The notes beneath the pieces are model-generated. The model saw nothing but the letters and a program-made list of their open reading frames with translations. It had not been told where the DNA came from and did not search any database. A stretch of 5,742 nucleotides of DNA from Halorhodospira sp. GTDB lineage: Bacteria; Pseudomonadota; Gammaproteobacteria; Nitrococcales; Halorhodospiraceae. The stretch is from assembly GCA_007127935.1 (NCBI GenBank), contig SKYL01000035.1, positions 1 to 5,742 on the forward strand. Reading direction: 5' to 3'. Shown in pieces: positions 1-5,742 of this stretch; position 1 is the stretch's first letter; every line of letters begins with the position of its first letter. The position numbers and the translations under genes were made by a program.

Positions 1-291
1 GCGGACCAGTGGTACCTCCACGGCGGCGGCGCAGCACTGGCGGGTGCGGTCGTCCGGCGTCGCGCCGATGCCGCCGAAGCTGAAGACGATCTCGTCCCCG
101 GCGAAGGTCTCCCGCAAGGTGCGGGTGATCCGCTCCGGGTCGTCGCCGATGATACGCACCCAGTCGAGTTCCAGGCCGCGGGCGTCGAGGCGCTCGATCA
201 ACGCCGCCATGTGGCGGTCTTGCCGCCGCCCGGTGAGCAGTTCGTCACCGATGATGACGGCGCCGAACCCGGCGGGGGCTCCCTCAACCAT
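1..291 (-). CDS. Molybdopterin-binding (MoaB/MogA/CinA N-domain-like) protein, 3' part cut off by window edge
   Basis: This is the N-terminal 97 residues of a protein that runs off the left edge with no stop. The visible part matches the MoCF_biosynth (molybdopterin-binding) fold. GAVIIGDELLTGRRQDRH (about residues 10-27) is the first strand and loop, and FSFGGIGATPDDRTRQ (about 70-85) is the Gly-rich loop with an Asp pair that corresponds to the TGGxGxTxxD motif of MogA/MoaB/CinA. The family includes molybdenum-cofactor enzymes and stand-alone proteins of about 250 aa with no proven role. The GGIGATPDD form resembles those stand-alone proteins more than full CinA, but the missing C-terminus prevents a decision. 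The ATG at 291-289 overlaps the end of the RND permease gene by 8 bp. A GGAGG at 307-303 with an 11-nt spacer supports this start, so it is probably the last or a late gene of the efflux operon. A role in molybdenum-cofactor synthesis is not shown by anything else here. Confidence 0.85.
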   Translation of the reverse strand, partial: MVEGAPAGFGAVIIGDELLTGRRQDRHMAALIERLDARGLELDWVRIIGDDPERITRTLRETFAGDEIVFSFGGIGATPDDRTRQCCAAAVEVPLVR

Positions 292-3200
292 GGACCGGCG
301 CCCCTCCACCGGTGATCCGGGCGGCGGCGCTCTCGTAGATGGAGAGCAGCGCCGGCATCAGGAAGAGGACGATGAGGGTCGTCCCGGCCAGGCCGAAGGC
401 GATGGCGGCGGCCATGGGGATCAAGAATTGGGCCTGCACCGAGGTCTCGGTGAGCAGCGGCAGCAGCCCGCCGATGGTGGTCAACGAGGTCAGGATCACC
501 GGCCGCAGGCGCTGGCACGACGCCTCGATGAGCGCCTCGGCCACCGCCACCCCCCGCGCCCGGATCTGCTTGTAGAAGATCGCCAGGATGATGGCGTTGT
601 TCACCGTGATGCCGGTGAGTCCGAAGAGGCCGAACAGGGAGAGGATGGTCAGGTTCAGCCCCATCACCCAGTGGCCGAAGAACGCGCCCACCAACCCGAA
701 GGGGATGATCGACATGACCAACAGCGGCCAGCCGTAGGAGGCGAAGACGGCGGCCAGGGTCAGGTAGATCAGGACCAGGGCCAGGATCAGGCCGCGGCGC
801 ATGTCGGCCATGGTCTCGGCCTGGTCCTCGGCACGGCCGCCGAAGGCGGTCTGCACGCCGTAGCGGGACCGGATCTCCGGCAGGACTTCGGCCTCCAGGT
901 TGGACCGGACCCGGCCGGCGTTGGCGATCCGCGCATCGACGTCGGCGGTGACGCTCACCGCCAACTGCCCGTTGTAGTGGCGCAGGGCCTCGAAACCGCG
1001 CCGCGCCTCCAGTTCCACCACGTTCTCCAATGGCACGAAGCCGCCGCCCGGCAACCGCACCTGGAAATCGCTCACCGACGCCAGGTGCCGCCGCGCCTCC
1101 TCCGGCAGACGCAGCCGCACCTCCACTTCGTCCCGCCGCTGGTAGAAGATCTGGGCGATCCGGCCCGCGAAGGCGTCCCGCAACTGCTGCCCCACCTCGT
1201 CGGTGGTCAGCCCCAGCGCCCGCCCCTCCGGCGTCAGGCGGTAGACCCACTGCTCCATGCCGTAGGGCAGGTCGTCGTCGATGGCGAAGACACCGGAGTA
1301 GCGCCGCAGGGCGGTGCGCACCTCGTCGGCGGCCCGGCGCAATACTTCCGGGTCTTCCACGCCGGTGATCCGTACGTGGACGTCGGCCCCCGGCGGACCC
1401 GCGCCGCGCTCCCGGATCACCAGCCGTTCCAGCCCCGGCGCCTCGCGGATGCGCGAGCGCCACTCGGCGATCAAGTCGGCGTTGCGGACCTCGCGCTCTT
1501 CCGGCGAGACCAACTCCACCGTCAGCGAACCGAAGTAGTCGCCCCGGCTGATATCCCGCGGGTCCGCCGCGTGGGTCTCGCCGATGCGGGCCACCCGGGC
1601 GTGGACCAACCCGCCGCCGAGCACCGCTTCGGTCTCGTCCAGCGCCGCCTCCATCTGCCGCAACATCTGGTCGACCCGCTCCTTGGGCGTACCGGCGGCG
1701 AACCCGACGTTGGCGTAGATCATGGTCCCCTCGGGTTCGGGGAAGAAGTTAAAGTCGAGGCGCCCCCCGGCCAGCAGGCCCACCGAGGCGATCAACAGCC
1801 CCACCGCCGCCGCCACGGTGACCCAGCGGGCTCCCACCGCCGCCGTCACCGCCCGCCGGTACGGGCCGTCGCGGAAGCGGTCGAACGCGCCGGAGATCCG
1901 GTCACGCAACGGCGACGGCTTGGGATTCCGGTGGGAGTGCTCGAAGGAGCGGCGCAGGTGCCCCGGCAAAACAATAAACGCTTCCACCAGAGAGGCGATG
2001 ATGACGCAGATGACCACCAGCGGGATGTCGAACAAGACGTTGCCGATAACGCCGCCCACCGCCATCAGCGGGATGAAGGCGGCCACCGTGGTCAGCGACG
2101 AGGCCAACACCGGGGCGAGCATCTCCCGGGCGCCCCCCGCCGCCGCGGCGCCGGGCGCCTCCCCCTCCCGGTAGCGCGCGTAGCCGCGCTCGCCCACCAC
2201 GATGGCGTCGTCGACGATGATGCCGAGGGTCATGATCAGGGCGAAGAGGCTCATCATGTTGATGGAGCCGCCCATGAACCAGAGCACCGTCAACGCGGCC
2301 AGGAACGAGGCGGGAATCCCCAGGGTGACCCAGAACGCCACCCGGCTGGTGAGAAAGAGCAGCAGGATGCCGATCACCAGCAGCAGGCCGCCCAGGCCGT
2401 TGGTGACCAGCAACATGATGCGCTCGGCGATCAGCTCCCAGAACGCATCGTAGACATTGAGTTCAATCCCCTCCGGCAGGGTCGGCTTGACCTCGTCGAG
2501 CCACTCGTCGAGGATGCGCGCGGCCTCCAGAGCGTCTTCCTGCTCGGCCCGCTGCAACAGCAACTCCACCGCCGGCGAGGCGCCAAAACGCAATGAGACC
2601 GACCCGTCGCGGCCACGCTGTTCCACCTCCGCGATCTCCGCCAGCCGCACCGCGCGGCCGCCGCCGACCCCCACCTCCAGATCCTCGAACTCGGCGAGCG
2701 CCCGGCGCTGCTGGAGGCTGCGCAACTGCCGGGCGATGTCATCGTCCCCGGCGTCCCCGGCGGGCAGGTTGAGGCTCTCGGCGGCGATGGCGCCGCCCAG
2801 TTGTTGCAGCGTGATCCCCTGGTCCAGCAGCCGGTCCAGGGTGACCTCCACCGCCATCTCCTGCTCCGCCAGGCCGGCGATCTCCACGTTGGCGACGCCC
2901 CGTTGCAGGAGGTCGTCCTCGAAGGCGCGGGCCCAGGCGTGGAGGGTGGCCGCCGGCACATCGCCGCTGAGAACCACCCGTGCGATGGGGTCATAACGGG
3001 TGACACGGGTGATGGTGGGCTGTTCGGCGTCCGGCGGCAGGTTGCGGACCCCGGAGATCCGGTCCTTGACGTCCTCCAGGGCTTCGGTGATGCCGGTCCC
3101 CTCGGCGAACTCCAGGCTGATGCTGGAGACACCGTCGGCGGAGGTGGAGGTCATCTCCCGCAGGCCGTCCACGTCGCGGACCGCGTCCTCGATGGGCGTG

Positions 3201-3403
3201 GTCAGCGACTCGGCCACGTCCTCGGCGGTGGCGCCCCGCCACTCCACGCGGACGCTGACGATGTCCAACTCGAAGGTGGGGAAGAACTGGGTGTTGAGCT
3301 GCCCCACGGCCACCATGCCGGAGAACATCATCAACGCCATGACCAGGTTGGCCGCCACCGGGTGCTCGGCCAACCAGCGCAGAATGTCGCGCCGCTCTTC
3401 CAC
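284..3403 (-). CDS. RND efflux transporter permease, AcrB/HAE1-type, inner membrane
   Basis: This 1039-residue protein has the usual length of an AcrB-type resistance-nodulation-division pump, which exports small molecules using the proton gradient. The layout is canonical: TM1 about 15-34, a large periplasmic loop about 35-328, TM2-TM6 about 329-480, a cytoplasmic linker about 485-525, TM7 about 527-546, a second periplasmic loop about 550-868, and TM8-TM12 about 870-1020. TM4 carries GIIVDDAIVV (394-403), so D398 and D399 match the AcrB proton-relay pair D407/D408. In TM10 the motif is TGITVNNAII (930-939), which puts N935 where AcrB has the relay lysine K940. R965 in QRLRP appears to match the TM11 arginine. 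The start is a GTG at 3403-3401. The adaptor's stop lies two codons upstream in the same frame, so no earlier start is possible, and the next Met falls inside TM1. There is no well-spaced Shine-Dalgarno, which suggests translation coupled to the adaptor gene. The substrate cannot be read from the sequence. Confidence 0.95.
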   Translation of the reverse strand: MEERRDILRWLAEHPVAANLVMALMMFSGMVAVGQLNTQFFPTFELDIVSVRVEWRGATAEDVAESLTTPIEDAVRDVDGLREMTSTSADGVSSISLEFAEGTGITEALEDVKDRISGVRNLPPDAEQPTITRVTRYDPIARVVLSGDVPAATLHAWARAFEDDLLQRGVANVEIAGLAEQEMAVEVTLDRLLDQGITLQQLGGAIAAESLNLPAGDAGDDDIARQLRSLQQRRALAEFEDLEVGVGGGRAVRLAEIAEVEQRGRDGSVSLRFGASPAVELLLQRAEQEDALEAARILDEWLDEVKPTLPEGIELNVYDAFWELIAERIMLLVTNGLGGLLLVIGILLLFLTSRVAFWVTLGIPASFLAALTVLWFMGGSINMMSLFALIMTLGIIVDDAIVVGERGYARYREGEAPGAAAAGGAREMLAPVLASSLTTVAAFIPLMAVGGVIGNVLFDIPLVVICVIIASLVEAFIVLPGHLRRSFEHSHRNPKPSPLRDRISGAFDRFRDGPYRRAVTAAVGARWVTVAAAVGLLIASVGLLAGGRLDFNFFPEPEGTMIYANVGFAAGTPKERVDQMLRQMEAALDETEAVLGGGLVHARVARIGETHAADPRDISRGDYFGSLTVELVSPEEREVRNADLIAEWRSRIREAPGLERLVIRERGAGPPGADVHVRITGVEDPEVLRRAADEVRTALRRYSGVFAIDDDLPYGMEQWVYRLTPEGRALGLTTDEVGQQLRDAFAGRIAQIFYQRRDEVEVRLRLPEEARRHLASVSDFQVRLPGGGFVPLENVVELEARRGFEALRHYNGQLAVSVTADVDARIANAGRVRSNLEAEVLPEIRSRYGVQTAFGGRAEDQAETMADMRRGLILALVLIYLTLAAVFASYGWPLLVMSIIPFGLVGAFFGHWVMGLNLTILSLFGLFGLTGITVNNAIILAIFYKQIRARGVAVAEALIEASCQRLRPVILTSLTTIGGLLPLLTETSVQAQFLIPMAAAIAFGLAGTTLIVLFLMPALLSIYESAAARITGGGAPVHG

Positions 3404-3406
3404 GGC

Positions 3407-4660
3407 TTAGCGCCCGCCCTCGGTGAGCACCCGCAGACCGGCGGTGGCGCGGGGGATCTGGGTGGCCACCACCGGCTCGCCCGCCGCCAGCCCGGGCGCC
3501 CGCAAGAGCGCGCCCCGGCGCCCGTCGGGCAACGCCGCCTCACCCAAGCGCTCCACCACCACCGGCTGCATGCGTTCGTCCACCACCCGGTAGATGCGAT
3601 CCCGCCCGTAGAGCGCCTCGAAGGGCACGACCACCGTGTCCGCCTCCGGCGGCAGTTGCATCTCCACGGTGGCGAAGCGGCCCAGCGGGATCTCGTCGTG
3701 GCGTCCGTCCACCGCGAAGAGGGCCGTCTGCCCGCCCTCGTCGGCCGCCGTGCGGCCGGCGAGGCGATCGAGCCGCAGCGGGTAGCGTTGGCCGTCGATC
3801 ACCGCCTCGGCGCGAATGTCGTCGCCGCTTGCCAACGCCCGGCGCACGGCGGCGATCCGTTGGGCCGGCAGATGGGCGCGGATCTCCAGCGCGCCGGTAT
3901 CGTAAAGCGCCACCAGCGGCGTCCCCGGCGATACCCGCTCGCCGACCCCGATCTCCACCTCGGTGACCCGGCCGTTGAAGGGCGCCGTTACCCGCCCGCG
4001 CTCCACGTCCCGGGCCGCCAGATCCCGGGCCGCGGCGGCGCGATCGCGCCGGGCCGCCGCGGCAGCGGTACGCTCGGCGGCGCTCTCCACCGCCAAACGG
4101 GCTCTGGTCACCGCCATGCGCTGGCGTTGCAACGCCTCCCGGGCGTCGTCCAACTCTGAATCGGAGACGGCGTCCTCGGCCCGCAGCCGCTCCATGCGCG
4201 CCACCCGCCGCTCGGCCAGATCGAGCAGAGCCTCCTCGGCCGTCAACGTCTCCCGGTCGGCCTCCACCGCGCGCCGCTCCTGGCCCAGCGCCGCCGTCAA
4301 CTCCGCCAACTCGGCCTCCCGCTGGCGCAACGTGTCCTGCAATTCCGCTGGGTCCAGCGCCACCAGGAGGTCTCCGGCGGCCACCGACTGCCCCTCCCGG
4401 ACCGCCACCTCCACCACATCGGCGGTCACCGCCGCGGTCAACACGGCGCGGGCGGGCGACTCCACATGGCCATAGAGACGCACCCACGGCCGGTGGACAC
4501 CGGGCTCCGCGGCCACCGTCTCCACCGGCCAGGCCGGTTCCTCGGGCTCCACCGGCACGGGTTCTGGCCGGGTCGCCACCAACAGCATGAACAGACCCAC
4601 CGCCACGGCGAGGACCACCAGCGGACCCACCGTGCGCCACCACGACCAAGATCGTGCCAC
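3407..4660 (-). CDS. Periplasmic adaptor (membrane fusion protein, HlyD/AcrA family) of the RND pump
   Basis: This 417-residue protein bridges an inner-membrane RND permease to an outer-membrane channel. One hydrophobic segment (about 11-29) follows a short basic, Trp-rich start and should act as an uncleaved signal-anchor. There is no cysteine in the protein, so it is not a lipoprotein as AcrA is. A Pro/Glu-rich linker (31-45) follows. The two half-lipoyl motifs are at about 71-103 (ending GDLLVALD) and 221-254 (APFNGRVTEVEIGVGERV, then TPLVALYD). Between them lies an Ala/Glu/Arg-rich coiled-coil hairpin (about 105-218). A beta-barrel region (about 256-335) and a membrane-proximal domain (about 340-417) complete the family order. 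The start is GTG at 4660-4658, supported by AAGGAG at 4674-4669 with an 8-nt spacer. Its TAA stop is 3 nt before the permease start, in the usual adaptor-then-permease order. It is the first gene of the minus-strand operon. Confidence 0.93.
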   Translation of the reverse strand: MARSWSWWRTVGPLVVLAVAVGLFMLLVATRPEPVPVEPEEPAWPVETVAAEPGVHRPWVRLYGHVESPARAVLTAAVTADVVEVAVREGQSVAAGDLLVALDPAELQDTLRQREAELAELTAALGQERRAVEADRETLTAEEALLDLAERRVARMERLRAEDAVSDSELDDAREALQRQRMAVTRARLAVESAAERTAAAAARRDRAAAARDLAARDVERGRVTAPFNGRVTEVEIGVGERVSPGTPLVALYDTGALEIRAHLPAQRIAAVRRALASGDDIRAEAVIDGQRYPLRLDRLAGRTAADEGGQTALFAVDGRHDEIPLGRFATVEMQLPPEADTVVVPFEALYGRDRIYRVVDERMQPVVVERLGEAALPDGRRGALLRAPGLAAGEPVVATQIPRATAGLRVLTEGGR

Positions 4661-4668
4661 CAGAACTA

Positions 4669-4674
4669 CTCCTT
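4669..4674 (-). promoter_or_regulatory. Shine-Dalgarno of the adaptor gene
   Basis: AAGGAG on the minus strand lies 8 nt before the GTG at 4660. This near-perfect site decides the GTG start for the adaptor, since no ATG is available near the N-terminus. Confidence 0.85.
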
Positions 4675-4739
4675 GCGCCGGTCAGCGAGTTGATGAAAAC
4701 ATCGGCCGCACTTTACCAAGCATTGACGCCCACTACCCC
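4675..4739. promoter_or_regulatory. Divergent intergenic region between efflux operon and jetA-like gene
   Basis: This short gap must hold, or be close to, the promoters for both directions if the two units start here. It is clearly more AT-rich than its surroundings around 4689-4720. On the minus strand, TTGGTA (4719-4714) could be a -35 and TTTCAT an extended -10 preceded by TGT (about 4703-4695), with a short 15-nt spacer. On the plus strand, TTGATG (4690-4695) followed 16 nt later by TTTACC (4712-4717) is a weak candidate. These hexamers are poor matches and the assignment is an inference from position. No regulator gene sits beside the gap. The jetA-like ATG lacks an obvious Shine-Dalgarno in this stretch. 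Confidence 0.35.
4692..4703. repeat. Small inverted repeat GATG-AAAA-CATC in the divergent gap
   Basis: Two perfect 4-bp arms are separated by AAAA, and the symmetry does not extend further. The repeat overlaps the candidate minus-strand -10 and sits beside the plus-strand -35-like hexamer, so it could be part of an operator. With arms this short it could also be chance. Confidence 0.2.
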
Positions 4740-5742
4740 ATGGACCACGATCACGTCCACTATCTCCGCCGTTCCCACCCCGCGTGGCGCCTCCTGGCCG
4801 CGGACAACGCGCCGCTGATCATCGGCTTCCTCCACCACGCTTTCATCCGCCCCAACCTGCGGGCCTTGGGCGAGCAGGAGTTGACGGCGCAACTGGACGA
4901 CTACCTGTTCCACCTGCGCGAAGACCGGGGTGACGACCTCTACCCGAAGGCGGCCGCCGACTACCTCGCCGACTGGGCCGCCGATGAGCGGGGCTGGCTG
5001 CGCCGCTACTATCCGCAGCACAGCGACGAACCCCACTACGACCTGATGCCGGCCACCGAGCAGGCGATCCACTGGGTGGCCGCCCTCGACGACCGGCCCC
5101 AATTCGTCGGCGCCGAGTCCCGGCTGCGCACCGTCTTCGAGCTGCTGCGGGAGTTGGTCCACGGCGCCGAGACCGACCCCGAGGCGCGGATTCGCGAGTT
5201 GGAGCGGCGGCGGACGGACATCGACGCCGAGATCGAGCGGCTGCGGGACGGCGAGTTGGAGTTGATGGACCCGACCCGGCTGCGCGAGCGCTTCCTCCAG
5301 GCCGAGGGCACCGCCCGCGCGCTGCTGGCCGATTTCCGGCAGGTAGAGCAAAACTTTCGCGACCTCGACCGCCAGGTCCGCGAGCGGATCGCCGTCTGGG
5401 AGGGGGCGCGCGGTGAACTGCTGGAGACGATCTTCGGCGAACAGGATGCCATCGCCGATTCCGACCAGGGGCGCAGCTTCCGCGCCTTTTGGGATTTTTT
5501 GATGTCGCCGGCCCGCCAGGAGGAGTTGACCGAACTGCTGGAACGGGCGCTGGATCTGGAACCGGTGGCCGAACTGGAGCCCGACCCGAAGATCCGCCGC
5601 ATCCACTACGACTGGCTGGATGCCGGCGAGACCACCCAGCGCACCGTGGCCCAACTCTCCCAACAACTGCGCCGCTATCTCGACGACCAGGCGTGGCTGG
5701 AGAACCGCCGGATCATGGACCTGATCCGGGAGACGGAGCAGC
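4740..5742 (+). CDS. jetA: JetA-like (DUF3375) kleisin-type subunit of a Wadjet SMC defence system, 3' end outside window
   Basis: An open frame of 334 codons begins at ATG 4740 and has no stop before the window end. It strongly resembles DUF3375 proteins, the JetA subunit of type I Wadjet. JetA is the MukF-like kleisin that joins the SMC protein JetC and JetB. Together with the nuclease JetD the complex extrudes DNA loops and cleaves small circular plasmids. Recognisable family stretches are HPAWRLLAADNAPLI (13-27), DERGWLRRYYP (82-92), GAESRLRTVFELLREL (124-139), a charged helical part (about 145-220), the highly conserved SDQGRSFRAFWDFLMS (241-256), IHYDWLDAGETTQRTV (288-303) and LDDQAWLENRRIMDL (314-328). 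The N-terminal part (about 1-130) fits the expected winged-helix domain. Known relatives are nearly 500 aa, so roughly two thirds is present. No in-frame start precedes the ATG before poorly conserved sequence, and MDxD...YL at the start fits the family. There is no clear Shine-Dalgarno. It is transcribed away from the efflux operon. A lone JetA is also possible, because jetBCD are not visible. Confidence 0.88.
   Translation, partial: MDHDHVHYLRRSHPAWRLLAADNAPLIIGFLHHAFIRPNLRALGEQELTAQLDDYLFHLREDRGDDLYPKAAADYLADWAADERGWLRRYYPQHSDEPHYDLMPATEQAIHWVAALDDRPQFVGAESRLRTVFELLRELVHGAETDPEARIRELERRRTDIDAEIERLRDGELELMDPTRLRERFLQAEGTARALLADFRQVEQNFRDLDRQVRERIAVWEGARGELLETIFGEQDAIADSDQGRSFRAFWDFLMSPARQEELTELLERALDLEPVAELEPDPKIRRIHYDWLDAGETTQRTVAQLSQQLRRYLDDQAWLENRRIMDLIRETEQ

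Noticed and set aside
198..1463. A 421-codon minus-strand open frame overlapping the permease 3' half
   Set aside because: It is a shifted frame of the permease on the same strand, rich in Arg, Gly, Ala and Pro without recognisable features. The permease frame shows family motifs throughout.
44..2596. An 850-codon open frame on the plus strand opposite the RND permease
   Set aside because: Its product is dominated by Gln, His, Gly, Asp and Arg with no domain, hydrophobic core or membrane segment. That is the typical antisense shadow of a very GC-rich gene, and the opposite strand encodes a textbook permease.
4003..4080. GC-rich near-repetitive stretch (gggccgc/gcggcg units) that might form hairpins
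   Set aside because: It encodes the Ala/Arg-rich coiled-coil of the adaptor, and the repetition is explained by GCC/GCG and CGC/CGG codons.
2801..4159. A 452-codon plus-strand open frame spanning the permease-adaptor junction
   Set aside because: It has the same His/Gln/Gly-rich antisense composition and crosses two well-supported minus-strand genes, so it is a shadow.
3540..4649. A 369-codon minus-strand frame overlapping the adaptor
   Set aside because: Gly/Arg/Ala-rich low-complexity product in a shifted frame of the adaptor gene, which has clear lipoyl and coiled-coil parts in its own frame.
4713..5666. Minus-strand open frames opposite the jetA-like gene (317 and 188 codons)
   Set aside because: The plus-strand frame shows long recognisable JetA/DUF3375 stretches, while the minus-strand products have antisense-type composition and no motif.
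1..5742. CRISPR arrays, tRNA or rRNA genes, insertion sequences, attachment sites
   Set aside because: No regularly spaced repeats, no tRNA-like cloverleaf, no transposase or integrase motif and no terminal repeats were seen; almost the whole window is protein coding.

Overview
The window is about 5.7 kb of very GC-rich, tightly packed bacterial DNA. Periplasmic-adaptor plus RND efflux genes point to a Gram-negative organism. The gene families and composition would suit a high-GC proteobacterium, perhaps a gammaproteobacterium, but there is no RNA gene or other marker that fixes the lineage.

Region 1 (about 1-4660, minus strand) is one operon-like unit, read from right to left. First comes a membrane-anchored periplasmic adaptor (membrane fusion protein, 4660-3407). 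Next is a full-length RND permease of the AcrB/HAE1 type (3403-284). Last is a molybdopterin-binding, MoaB/MogA/CinA-N-like protein (291-1, cut by the window edge). The adaptor stop and the permease start are 3 nt apart, and the permease stop overlaps the next start by 8 bp, so the three are probably co-transcribed and translationally coupled. The adaptor and permease should form an inner-membrane, proton-driven export pump. No outer-membrane channel (TolC-like) gene is in the window.

Region 2 (4661-4739) is a 79-bp divergent intergenic region. It holds the strong Shine-Dalgarno of the adaptor gene, a small inverted repeat and only weak promoter-like hexamers.

Region 3 (4740-5742, plus strand) is a 334-codon 5' part of a gene for a DUF3375/JetA protein, the kleisin-like (MukF-like) subunit of the Wadjet (JetABCD) SMC anti-plasmid defence system. 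The gene is open at the window end. The partner genes jetB, jetC and jetD would be expected just beyond it and cannot be seen. Wadjet is a known system, so the main discovery-type signal here is a probable defence locus starting at the right edge, back to back with an efflux operon.
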